Source: Nostoc sp. NIES-3756 (lineage in GTDB: Bacteria; Cyanobacteriota; Cyanobacteriia; Cyanobacteriales; Nostocaceae). Taken from it: 64,000 nucleotides of DNA. The position numbers were made by a program, and so were the translations under genes. The notes beneath the pieces are model-generated. The model did not search any database and was not told the DNA's origin. It worked only from the letters and a program-made list of their open reading frames with translations. Positions 36,987-45,193 of this stretch are shown piece after piece (within the stretch, counting starts at the first letter, position 1; every line of letters starts with the position of its first letter). The DNA is taken from contig NZ_AP017295.1 in assembly GCF_001548375.1 (NCBI RefSeq), positions 3,630,501 to 3,694,500 on the forward strand, given 5' to 3'.

Positions 36987-37577
36987 ATGATTATTACTGT
37001 AGCCGCCTTTAAAGGCGGGGTAGGTAAATCTACCACTGCATTACATCTAGCTACTTACCTCCAAGGCAAAGCGGACACACTGTTAGTAGATGGTGATTTA
37101 AACCGCAGTGCTTTAAATTGGTCAAATCGAGGTTCTTTACCCTTTAAGGTGGCTGATGAGCAGCAGGCGGTAAGCCTAGCGGGGATTTATGAGCATATAG
37201 TTATCGATACTCCAGCGCGTCCAGATACCGAAGAACTCAAAACACTAGCGAAAGGATGCGATTTGTTAGTTATTCCCACAACACCAGATGCGATCGCCTT
37301 AGCTGCAACTTTTCACATGATAGATTTACTAACAAAGATAAAAGTAAAGTATAAAATATTGCTTACAATTGTCCCACCAAATCCTAATAAAGCAGGGGAA
37401 GAAGCCAGAGCAACTCTATTGAATGCTGGATTTCCTGTATTCAAGTCAGGGATTCGTCGCTTGGCTGTCTTCCAACGTGCAGCTTTAGAAGGGGTTCCAG
37501 TCAAGGCAGTTAAAGACCCTTACGCCCAAATTGCTTGGCGATGTTATGCCGAGGTAGGAAAAGAGATATTAGACTAA
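36987..37577 (+). CDS. Small ParA-family partition ATPase (ParF-like)
   Basis: 196 residues, with no N-terminal DNA-binding extension, which is the ParF (type Ib) size. The deviant Walker A is VAAFKGGVGKSTTALHLA with both lysines (Lys9 and Lys14). The A' motif is VDGDLNRSALNW, and Walker B is HIVIDTPARPD. ParF-type ATPases move plasmid or cellular cargo over the nucleoid. The next gene encodes a ribbon-helix-helix protein of ParG shape, and inverted repeats lie upstream, completing the three parts of a partition cassette. The stop codon lies inside a TAATTCG heptamer array. A role in positioning a protein complex rather than DNA cannot be excluded. Confidence 0.88.
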   Translation: MIITVAAFKGGVGKSTTALHLATYLQGKADTLLVDGDLNRSALNWSNRGSLPFKVADEQQAVSLAGIYEHIVIDTPARPDTEELKTLAKGCDLLVIPTTPDAIALAATFHMIDLLTKIKVKYKILLTIVPPNPNKAGEEARATLLNAGFPVFKSGIRRLAVFQRAALEGVPVKAVKDPYAQIAWRCYAEVGKEILD

Positions 37578-37616
37578 TTCGTAATTCGTAATTCATAATT
37601 CGTAATTCGTAATTGA
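37575..37616. repeat. TAATTCG heptamer array
   Basis: Six consecutive heptamers, TAATTCG with variants TAATTCA and TAATTGA, from the parF stop codon to just before the next gene. A second array of the same unit is at 44067-44094. Confidence 0.8.
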
Positions 37617-37626
37617 GTGAAGTTAC

Positions 37627-37887
37627 TTGAGTAATAAGAAAAAAACTAGTCGCTTTGATGATTTAATTGACGCAGCTCGTAGCCGTCAACAACGAGATCA
37701 GCCTCCATCAAAGGAAGATAAACCAACTTCCCAAAGCAAAAGCACAGACCCAGCCTATACCCGTACAACTCTCTATTTGCCAAAACAACTACATCGGCAA
37801 CTAAAAGCCGCAGCCGCTTCTCAAGAGCGTCAAATGAGCGATATTGTGACGGAGTTAGTTGAGAAGTGGCTCAAGAGTGGGGAGTAG
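37627..37887 (+). CDS. Ribbon-helix-helix protein (ParG-like)
   Basis: 86 residues with TTG start. The N-terminal 40 residues are a hydrophilic, Lys/Gln/Ser-rich flexible arm. The C-terminal part is a ribbon-helix-helix: strand YTRTTLYLPKQLHRQLKAAA, then ERQMSDIVTELVEKWL. This arm-plus-RHH layout is that of ParG, the partner of ParF, where the RHH binds the centromere/operator and the arm stimulates the ATPase. It lies 49 bp after the ParF-like gene. An alternative is an antitoxin of a toxin-antitoxin pair, but no toxin gene is adjacent. Confidence 0.82.
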   Translation: MSNKKKTSRFDDLIDAARSRQQRDQPPSKEDKPTSQSKSTDPAYTRTTLYLPKQLHRQLKAAAASQERQMSDIVTELVEKWLKSGE

Positions 37888-37897
37888 TGGTATGGCT

Positions 37898-38022
37898 AAA
37901 CGCCACGCTCCGCGTAGCCTGCTTTGCTACGCAACGCTACCGCGAACCACGGAGTGGTACGACTGCGCTCACCAACCGGGAGATGAGGAGAGTAACCCAC
38001 CCCTAACCCCTCCCAGGAGGGG
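37898..38022. repeat. Cluster of dispersed palindromic repeats, including copy 2 of the AGTAACCC repeat
   Basis: 37898-37960 is GC-rich with mirrored words (ACGCTCCGCGTAGC, GCTACGCAACGCTACCGCG), a common type of Nostoc intergenic repeat. 37991-38022 (AGTAACCCACCCCTAACCCC then TCCCAGGAGGGGA) repeats the element at 31421. No gene is seen in this 165-bp gap. Confidence 0.7.
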
Positions 38023-38053
38023 AATATATGGACTGTTGACTATTAACTAATAA

Positions 38054-38572
38054 CTAAAGCACAATATCCTCGCCTCTTTCGGTAAAGCGAACTTCTCTAA
38101 TTCCCCATTGGGAGTTACTGGTTAAGGTTTTACGGAGGCTGCCAAATAGGGCGAATTGTTCACAGCTAGATAGAGAGGTAAATTGGCGTTTTGACTGGGG
38201 TGAACGTCTTAAATCAACTGTGGCAATACCATTTCTAACTCTGACGCGATAGCCGGATAAGCTAAAGTCTGCTGTGTCTTGTTCTTGGATAATTTTACCG
38301 ACTACATTGGTTACGGGTGTAGTTGCTGGGACGATGACTTTTTGTGGTACAAATTCTTGGCACTGAATATCACTGGTATATAAGATGACGTTAACTGTTT
38401 TCCCGGAAACAGCTTTTGGTTCGATAGTTTTGGTTTTAGAACGCAGTCGAGCTACGCTTGGTGTGGGTGTTGGCGATATCGCGTTGGTTGTTGTGTTGCT
38501 GGGGTTAGGACTACAACTGGTGAGGCTGGCGATCGCTACTGTTGCCAATAGTAAAAAGCACCTGTTATTCAT
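38054..38572 (-). CDS. GerMN-domain lipoprotein
   Basis: 172 residues from ATG 38572; the upstream in-frame codons would place the lipoprotein signal internally. The signal NNRCFLLLATVAIASLTSCS carries lipobox LTSC, so it is predicted to be membrane-anchored after lipid addition to Cys. A Pro/Thr/Ser linker follows, then a GerMN domain: VNVILYTSDIQCQEFVP, VVGKIIQE, GIATVDLRRS and SLRKTLTSNSQWGIREVRF. GerMN domains occur in sporulation and cell-wall proteins of Gram-positives and in many cyanobacterial lipoproteins, probably in envelope complexes. It points against the recombinase gene. Confidence 0.85.
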   Translation of the reverse strand: MNNRCFLLLATVAIASLTSCSPNPSNTTTNAISPTPTPSVARLRSKTKTIEPKAVSGKTVNVILYTSDIQCQEFVPQKVIVPATTPVTNVVGKIIQEQDTADFSLSGYRVRVRNGIATVDLRRSPQSKRQFTSLSSCEQFALFGSLRKTLTSNSQWGIREVRFTERGEDIVL

Positions 38573-38730
38573 ACTTTTAATGGACTGATCTATCTGTTGG
38601 TTAACTTCAGTATGGCTGGTATTCATTCCGTATAAATTAGCCATTAATTTTTGATGAGACGCAGAGTTTAACTTTACTTCTCAGCTATTATTAGCTATCT
38701 TCAAACCAAGACAGCGCTTGAGACTAGCTT

Positions 38731-40182
38731 ATGGCAAATAGTTTTGACCTACGCAAATCAGTATGGGAAGGTACGCTAATTGAGAAATGGGAACCTTCTA
38801 AATGGAAGCAATGGAAAGCTAAACAAACCGATGAACTTGCCAAGCTAGAACGGGAATATTTACGAATTAAACACGCTGTTCAACAGGCAAATGCGGCTTT
38901 AAATTTAGATAGAATTAAGATTAAACTGAAACTAACAAGTCCGAAGACTATTGGTTTACAAGGTACGTTCCCTTGTAGACTTGGTGATGTGGGGAAAGAT
39001 GGAAGTCCCAATAAACAATATACAATTTCTTGTGGCTTTACTGCTAATGATACTGGGGTGAAAATGGCAGTTTTCAAGGCGCGGGAATTAGATTTATTAT
39101 TAATTACAAAACAATTCCAATGGACACCAGAGTTATTAGGTAAACAGGCACAAAAGATAGAATTACCTAACTTGAAAAACTCCGGCAAATTGATTGGAGA
39201 ATTAATTCAAGAATATGAGCGGGAATTTTGGAAAACTCACGAACAAAATAGGCGGGGTATCCGGACTTGGGAAACCCATTACATGAGGCATCTGAAAAAA
39301 CTACCTCAGGATGTACCTATATCTGCCCAAGCTTTAGAAATGGCTTTAGAAAAGACTAAACCTAACACTTCTGCTAGGTTTTTTATGGTGTGGCAGTTGA
39401 AAAAGTTTTGCGAGTTTTGCGGCATTGATGATTTTAAAACTATTTATGCCTACGCAACACCTAAACCTCATCCAACTCTCCGCAAAATCCCTTCAGATGA
39501 GGAAATTATTCAAGGTTTTGAGAAGATTGGTGTTCCTCTATCAGCATATACGAGTAAAGACAACCTCACACAACCCGAACAATGGCAATGGGCTTATGGA
39601 ATGCTGGCTACCTATGGTTTAAGACCTCATGAGTTATTTGCTGTAGATGTAGAGGCTTTTATTGACCCCAGAAATACTTTTCATTTAGTAACACTAAATC
39701 CTAGTTTGACGGAAGGAACTAAAACTGGTGAACGGAGTTGTGGTATTCCCCCTTTACATCCCCATTGGGTAGATTTATTTAAGTTAAAAAATATTAGATT
39801 GCCTTATAACGAAGGTAAGTTGAGTAATAAAACTGCAAAGTTATATATCAAATTTAAAAATGCGGATATAGATTTTAGACCTTATGATTTACGTCATGCT
39901 TATGCTATCCGTGGTCATCGTTTACGAGTGCCTATCAAGACTATGGCAGATTATATGGGGCATTCGGTACAAGAGCATACCAAAACTTATCAAAGATGGA
40001 TGAATGAAGATACTAATTTAGAAATTTATAGGGAGGTTGTGATCCATAGACAAGGGACTACTAAGGAGGCGATGAAGGAGAGGATTAAGGAATTAGAGGC
40101 TGAGAATATGGCTTTGAAAGCTGAAAATGCTACGCTCAAAGGTTTATTAATACAGCATCAGTTGGGTGAATTATTAAGTTGA
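38731..40182 (+). CDS. XisA/XisC-like site-specific tyrosine recombinase
   Basis: 483 residues. The layout parallels the heterocyst excisases XisA and XisC: N-terminal helices (ERE..RIKHAVQ), a strand-rich module (LQGTFPCRLGDVGKDG), and a C-terminal integrase core. The core has catalytic Arg298 in YGLRPHELF, then RPYDLRHAYAIR (Tyr385-x-x-Arg388 in place of His-x-x-Arg), His411 in MGHSVQEHT, and nucleophile Tyr420 in TKTYQRWM. The Tyr-for-His change is as I recall it for XisA/XisC. A Glu/Lys/Leu coiled coil ends the protein. XisA-type enzymes excise elements from nifD or hupL during heterocyst development. No interrupted gene is seen next to this one, so its target is unknown. Confidence 0.87.
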   Translation: MANSFDLRKSVWEGTLIEKWEPSKWKQWKAKQTDELAKLEREYLRIKHAVQQANAALNLDRIKIKLKLTSPKTIGLQGTFPCRLGDVGKDGSPNKQYTISCGFTANDTGVKMAVFKARELDLLLITKQFQWTPELLGKQAQKIELPNLKNSGKLIGELIQEYEREFWKTHEQNRRGIRTWETHYMRHLKKLPQDVPISAQALEMALEKTKPNTSARFFMVWQLKKFCEFCGIDDFKTIYAYATPKPHPTLRKIPSDEEIIQGFEKIGVPLSAYTSKDNLTQPEQWQWAYGMLATYGLRPHELFAVDVEAFIDPRNTFHLVTLNPSLTEGTKTGERSCGIPPLHPHWVDLFKLKNIRLPYNEGKLSNKTAKLYIKFKNADIDFRPYDLRHAYAIRGHRLRVPIKTMADYMGHSVQEHTKTYQRWMNEDTNLEIYREVVIHRQGTTKEAMKERIKELEAENMALKAENATLKGLLIQHQLGELLS

Positions 40183-40262
40183 GATTGATATTGCTGAATG
40201 GAGATTGGGCAATATAGGTTCTGAAGCTATCTTCACATTTGCCGCAGATAAATAGTATACCT

Positions 40263-42815
40263 ATGACTGATAATCTCATTACTATAGATAAAAATACTTA
40301 CAATTCTCTGCAAGAGGAACTGACTCACTTACGTCAACTAGCGGCAAAGACTTTAACACCAGAGTTATATATCGAATATACTCCTGCGGCGATCGCAATA
40401 TTTGACCACAAGATGCGCTACTTGCTAGCTAGCCGTCGCTGGCGGGAGGAATATGGCTTAGTGAATGAGGATATTATCGGTCGTTCCCATGATGAGGTTT
40501 GTTCTGGTGGTATTTTAGGTTGGCAAAGAATTTTTCAGCGTTGTTTGGCGGGGACTACAGAGAAATACGAAGAAGACATCCTCATCCGCAAAGATGGCAC
40601 AATTGATTGGGTGAAGTGGGAAATAAACCCTTGGTATGAAGCATCAGGGGAGGTGGGGGGTTTAGCTGTCTTCTCTGAGGTTATTACGGAGCGGAAACAG
40701 GCCCAAATCGCTCTTGCTGATAGTGAAAGGCGTTTAAGAGATATTGCAGCTAATATACCTGGGGCTATCTTTCAGTTCACAAATCGTAATGGTAGCTGGC
40801 AAGTAGACTATATCAGTGATTTTATCTGGTCACTGGCTGGCATTACCCCCGAAGAAATGATGGCAGATTTAAGTTGCTTTTTTGCGCTGGTGCATCCAGA
40901 AGATTTGGAAGGCTATATTGCTTCGGTAGTAGAGGCTGTGGAAAATGCCACTCCTTGGCACTATGAAGCGCGGTTAATCAAGCCTAACGGGGAAATGCGT
41001 TGGTGGCAAGGAGATTCAACGTTTACACGGACACCAAGTGGAGAAGTCATCTTTTGTGGAGTTTTGTTAGATATTACAGAACGCAAGCAAGCAGAAGCGG
41101 AACTCAAACGACTAAATGAAGATTTAGCAGCCAGAATTACAGAACGCACCACAGCCTTACAGCAGACAGAGGCACTGTTGCAGCGACTAGCCGATAATGT
41201 GCCAGGGATGCTGTATGAATTTCATCTTAAAACTGATGGGACGATGTATTTCCCTTATCTTTCTTCTGGGTGTCGAGAACTGATGGAACGAGATCCCCAG
41301 GAAATACAAAATGATGCTGCGGTGACTTTTGCGGATATTTATCCTGACGATATTGTTAGTGTACAAGAGGCGATCGCTTATTCTGCCCAAACTCTGCAAA
41401 ACTTTGAATCTGAGTGGCGCATCATCACCCCCTCGGGAAAGCAGAAATGGCTGAAGGCTTCTTCCAAACCAGAACGGCTACTAGGCGGCGAAGTTACTTG
41501 GTATGGTTATCTCCTCGACATTACCGAGCGAAAACAAGTAGAAGCATTACTCCAAGAACAAGAGCAATTTTTACGCAGTATTTATGAGGGTGTTGACCAA
41601 ATTATTTTTGTGGTCGATGTTTTAGATAATGACGAATTTCTTTTTTCTGGCTGGAGTCCTTCAGCAGAGAAAATTACAGGGATCAGGGAAGCTGAGATTG
41701 TTGGTAAAACTCCTGAATATTTGCATGGTAGCCTTGAAGGTGCAGCAGTTCGTCAACGATATAAAAACTGTGTAGAAGCTGGTACTAGCATTGCTTATGA
41801 AGAGTGTTTAACTTCACACAATCAAGAAACTTGGTGGCTAACTAAAATTAATCCTCTGAAAAATAGTGAAGGGGAAATTTATCGCTTGGTAGGTACAACC
41901 TTAAATATTACCCAGCGTAAGCAAGCTGAACTTAAATTGCAGCAGCAAGCAGAGTATTTAGAAAATACTCTACGGGAATTGCAACATACTCAAACTCAAC
42001 TTATCCATAGTGAGAAAATGTCTTCTATTGGCAATATGGTTGCAGGTGTTGCCCATGAAATTAATAATCCTGTGAACTTTATTCATGGTAATCTCATTCC
42101 CGCCTGTGAATATGCTCAAGATTTGTTGCACTTACTAGAACTTTATCAAATTCATTTTCCCCATCCTCCAGAAGAAATTCAGGAATTTATTATAGATATT
42201 GACCTAGATTTTCTTAAGGAAGATTTGGTGAAACTCCTACAATCTATGCGTGTGGGAACTCAACGCATTCGAGAAATTGTTCTCTCACTACGCAATTTTT
42301 CTCGCCTTGATGAAGCCGAATTTAAGCAAGTGAATATTCATGAAGGTATTGATAGTACACTCATGATATTACAAAATCGTTTGAAGGCTAAAGCTGACCA
42401 TCCAGAAATTGTCGTTGTTAAAGAGTATGGAAATTTACCATTAATTGATTGTTATCCTGGTCAATTAAATCAGGTGTTTATGAATCTCCTTAGTAATGCT
42501 ATTGATGCTTTGGATGAGTCGATTGTTAGTGAACAGTTGTCAGTTACTACACCTAGTATTTGTATTCAAAGTAATGTTTTTAATAATAACTGGGTGCGAA
42601 TCTCTATTGCTGATAATGGTGTTGGGATTCCTCAAGCAATATTATCAAAGTTATTTGACCCATTTTTTACTACTAAGTCTGTGGGGAAAGGAACTGGATT
42701 AGGGTTATCTATCAGTTATCAAATTATTGTGGATAGACACAAGGGTAAATTATCGTGTAACTCAACATTAGGACAAGGAGCGGAATTTGTGATTGAAATT
42801 CCTATTAATCAGTGA
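40263..42815 (+). CDS. Multi-PAS sensor histidine kinase
   Basis: 850 residues from ATG 40263; a TTG 24 bases upstream is also in frame. Four PAS/PAC units lie at about 40-145, 155-275, 300-425 and 435-555, each ending in a DITERKQ-like PAC motif. A short coiled coil leads to HisKA (SSIGNMVAGVAHEINNPVNF, His in VAHEINN) of the 4HB type with an inserted acidic segment. The HATPase follows, with N box LLSNAIDALDES, G1 DNGVGIP and G2 GKGTGLGLSI. No membrane segment, so it is cytoplasmic. No cognate receiver gene is adjacent. The signal is unknown; the PAS units could bind haem, flavin or ligands. Confidence 0.9.
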   Translation: MTDNLITIDKNTYNSLQEELTHLRQLAAKTLTPELYIEYTPAAIAIFDHKMRYLLASRRWREEYGLVNEDIIGRSHDEVCSGGILGWQRIFQRCLAGTTEKYEEDILIRKDGTIDWVKWEINPWYEASGEVGGLAVFSEVITERKQAQIALADSERRLRDIAANIPGAIFQFTNRNGSWQVDYISDFIWSLAGITPEEMMADLSCFFALVHPEDLEGYIASVVEAVENATPWHYEARLIKPNGEMRWWQGDSTFTRTPSGEVIFCGVLLDITERKQAEAELKRLNEDLAARITERTTALQQTEALLQRLADNVPGMLYEFHLKTDGTMYFPYLSSGCRELMERDPQEIQNDAAVTFADIYPDDIVSVQEAIAYSAQTLQNFESEWRIITPSGKQKWLKASSKPERLLGGEVTWYGYLLDITERKQVEALLQEQEQFLRSIYEGVDQIIFVVDVLDNDEFLFSGWSPSAEKITGIREAEIVGKTPEYLHGSLEGAAVRQRYKNCVEAGTSIAYEECLTSHNQETWWLTKINPLKNSEGEIYRLVGTTLNITQRKQAELKLQQQAEYLENTLRELQHTQTQLIHSEKMSSIGNMVAGVAHEINNPVNFIHGNLIPACEYAQDLLHLLELYQIHFPHPPEEIQEFIIDIDLDFLKEDLVKLLQSMRVGTQRIREIVLSLRNFSRLDEAEFKQVNIHEGIDSTLMILQNRLKAKADHPEIVVVKEYGNLPLIDCYPGQLNQVFMNLLSNAIDALDESIVSEQLSVTTPSICIQSNVFNNNWVRISIADNGVGIPQAILSKLFDPFFTTKSVGKGTGLGLSISYQIIVDRHKGKLSCNSTLGQGAEFVIEIPINQ

Positions 42816-42842
42816 TTGTCATTAATTATTGGTTATTTGTAA

Positions 42843-43178
42843 TTACCAAATTATCTGCAAGTTGAGGATAAAGCCTGGGAGTGTATCTTCCCCAGATAAC
42901 TGTGTAGGGGAATCTAATACTTGTGTTGGCTTTCCTTGACGATAGATTTCTACTTGGCGTGTTTTGCGGTTAATTAGCCAGCCTAGTTTTACTTGATTAT
43001 CAATATATTCTCGCATTTTAGCTTGTGCATCTTCCAAGTTATCGCTAGGTGACATAATGATTAATTCACCTTGAGAGTTACGCTCAAATTTAACTTCTGG
43101 GTTTTCTTGACATAACTGATAAAATTGCTCATCTGTGAGTTTGATGATGGGGTTTAAGTTGATTGTGTATGCTGTCAT
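42843..43178 (-). pseudogene. Uma2-family endonuclease gene with internal deletion
   Basis: 111 residues. The N-terminal 42 residues (TAYTINLNPIIKLTDEQFYQ..., ELIIMSP) and the C-terminal 67 (SPSDNLEDAQAKMREYIDN, WLINRKTRQVEIYRQGK) are typical of the 185-200-residue Uma2/DUF820 family. The middle of about 80 residues, with the PD-(D/E)XK catalytic Asp and Glu-Xaa-Lys, is missing. The join falls at a Ser-Pro codon pair near 43046-43052, which occurs on both sides of the missing block in intact members. The frame stays open, but nuclease activity is very unlikely. Confidence 0.8.
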
Positions 43179-43271
43179 ATCTATGAGCCTTTATGGTATC
43201 AAATGGGTCAATATTTACCATAATTACACTGTTTATATATTCATTACTATATACATAAAGATTATAATGCT

Positions 43272-44054
43272 TTATTGATGAATTGGATTTAAAGGACAAA
43301 TTTGTAAGCCTACAGGTGTATTTAAAACTGCTACTTCTATACCTAAAACTTGAGCTAAGTTTTCTGGTGTAAGCACAATCTCTGGTTGCCCTAAAGCAGT
43401 AATATTTCCTTGATACAGTAAGGCGATACGAGAACTATATCTAGCAGCTAAATTGATTTCGTGCAGCACTGTTAAAATCGTGATTCCTGGTTTTTGATTC
43501 AGATTTTTTAATAAATCTAATAGTTCTAACTGGTAGCGAATATCTAAATAGGTGGTGGGTTCATCTAGGAGTAATATTTGCGGGTTTTGAGCTAGGGCTA
43601 GTGCTAAAAATGCTCTTTGTCTTTCACCGCCTGAAAGTTGTTCTACAAGTCGGTCTTGATAGCCTTCCATCTGAGTTAAATGCAAAGCTTCATTCACTTT
43701 GTCTCTATCTTCTGTATCTAAATCCCATTGCCACCAAGGCTGGTGCGGGGTGCGTCCTAAGGATACTAATTGTCGGACTGTTAAGCCTGAAGGAATTGCT
43801 TGTTGTTGAGGTAATAAGGCTAGTTTTTGAGCAACAATAGCGGCGGGTTGAGTATGAATTGCTTTTCCATCTAGTAATACTGTTCCTGTTTGGGGAAGTA
43901 ATAGGCGACTCATGAGTTTTAGTAGGGTGGATTTGCCAGAACCATTAGCACCTACTAAACTCAACCATTCGCCTTTTTCGACTACTAAAGATATGTCTTT
44001 AACTACGGCTTTGTTTGTGTATCCACCTGTGAGGTTTTGTGTTTCTAGAGGCAT
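43272..44054 (-). CDS. FecE/BtuD-type ABC transporter ATPase
   Basis: 260 residues from ATG 44054; the longer in-frame extension only translates a heptamer array. Walker A is VGANGSGKSTLLK, the Q loop is LLPQQQAIP, the signature is QLSGGERQRAFLALALA, Walker B is ILLLDEPTTYLD, and the H loop is VLHEINLA. Sequence and context place it with iron-siderophore/haem/cobalamin importers. It is 50 bp downstream of the FecCD permease on the same strand and is its ATPase. No periplasmic binding protein is encoded in the window. Confidence 0.94.
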   Translation of the reverse strand: MPLETQNLTGGYTNKAVVKDISLVVEKGEWLSLVGANGSGKSTLLKLMSRLLLPQTGTVLLDGKAIHTQPAAIVAQKLALLPQQQAIPSGLTVRQLVSLGRTPHQPWWQWDLDTEDRDKVNEALHLTQMEGYQDRLVEQLSGGERQRAFLALALAQNPQILLLDEPTTYLDIRYQLELLDLLKNLNQKPGITILTVLHEINLAARYSSRIALLYQGNITALGQPEIVLTPENLAQVLGIEVAVLNTPVGLQICPLNPIHQ

Positions 44055-44066
44055 AATAATAATTGG

Positions 44067-44100
44067 TAATTCGTAATTCGTAATTCGTAATTCGTAATTT
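44067..44100. repeat. TAATTCG heptamer array, second copy
   Basis: Four perfect TAATTCG units and a partial fifth fill the gap between the FecCD permease and its ATPase. The same unit occurs at 37575-37616. Confidence 0.8.
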
Positions 44101-44107
44101 GAGAGAT

Positions 44108-45097
44108 TTAGATTCTGTTTTGGCGGCGGTATAGTAGCCAAATGAAGAGGGGGGAACCTAGTAATGCTGTGATGGAACCTACGGGAAGTTCTACTGCACC
44201 TAAGCGGGAAAGTAAGTCTGCAATAGTCATAACGATCGCACCTCCTAAGGCGCTGAGTGGTAAGATGGCGCGATAATCATTACCTACTAGTAACCGGATA
44301 CCGTGAGGTACGATTAAGCCGACAAAACCAATCAAACCGCCAATACTCACAGCACCTGCGGCTAATAGTGTAGCAACTCCCCCGATCAAAATGCGCGATC
44401 GCCCAAGGGAAACCCCCAAACTTACGGCTAACTCATCCCCTAGATTTAATAAATTTAGCGATCGCGCTAACAAACATCCCAACACCAAGGCGACACTAAT
44501 ATAAACCCCGGCTGTAGTGACTTCTGCCCATCCCCTACCATTCAAACTACCAATTAGCCAGTTTAAAGCAGTCTGTATGCGTCCATCCTCTGTTAACAGC
44601 AGCAAAACAGATTGTACTGCCCCAAACATGGCGCTGACCGCTACACCACCCAAAATTAGCCGTTCTACAGAAATACCATCCCCTGTTTTGGCGAGAAAAT
44701 AGACAATTACCGTCGTCAGCACCCCCCCAAACCATGCCGCCAAGGGAACCCAAGCTAAGAACACTCCTAAACTAAACATGGCTATGGCTACCAAACCTGC
44801 ACCCGCAGATATGCCTAGTAAAAATGGATCAGCTAGTCCATTGCGTAACATCCCTTGCAACAGCGCCCCTGACATTCCTAAGGCTGCACCTACCAAAATC
44901 GCCGCCACAGTCCTGGGTAAGCGCAAATCCCAAAGGATGGTTTGATAAAGTTGTTCTCCCCTCCCCCACACCGCCAGCCACAATTGTTCAGGGGTGATGG
45001 CGACAGCACCAAAGGATAGGGAAGCGCCCACTGCCAAAATGAGAACGACAATTAAGCATAGGGTGGCTAAGGGTAGTTTGGCTTTGTTGTTAGTCAT
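44108..45097 (-). CDS. FecCD-family ABC transporter permease
   Basis: 329 residues with about ten hydrophobic helices. Family landmarks are TILWDLRLPRTVAAILVGAALGMSGALLQGMLRNGLADP (named here by region, residues about 50-90) and GFVGLIVPHGIRLLVGNDYRAILPLSALGGA near 260-290. It imports iron complexes or vitamin B12 in a BtuC/FecC-type homodimer with the ATPase encoded just downstream. The start codon lies inside an AGTCATT heptamer, read as AATGACT on this strand. Confidence 0.94.
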   Translation of the reverse strand: MTNNKAKLPLATLCLIVVLILAVGASLSFGAVAITPEQLWLAVWGRGEQLYQTILWDLRLPRTVAAILVGAALGMSGALLQGMLRNGLADPFLLGISAGAGLVAIAMFSLGVFLAWVPLAAWFGGVLTTVIVYFLAKTGDGISVERLILGGVAVSAMFGAVQSVLLLLTEDGRIQTALNWLIGSLNGRGWAEVTTAGVYISVALVLGCLLARSLNLLNLGDELAVSLGVSLGRSRILIGGVATLLAAGAVSIGGLIGFVGLIVPHGIRLLVGNDYRAILPLSALGGAIVMTIADLLSRLGAVELPVGSITALLGSPLFIWLLYRRQNRI

Positions 45098-45126
45098 TAG
45101 TCAACAGTCCATAGTCCATAGTCATT
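45092..45126. repeat. AGTCNNN heptamer array at a start codon
   Basis: AGTCATT, AGTCAAC, AGTCCAT, AGTCCAT, AGTCATT, five head-to-tail units. The first unit contains, on the minus strand, the ATG of the FecCD permease. Confidence 0.8.
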
Positions 45127-45193
45127 TTCCCCTGCACAGTCTAATACCAATTCAAAATAAAGAGTCACAACTAATGATAAAAAAACAACAGTG

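Noticed and set aside
37627..37887. RHH protein as an antitoxin
   Set aside because: No toxin-like gene next to it; placement behind a ParF-type ATPase and upstream inverted repeats fits a partition partner better.
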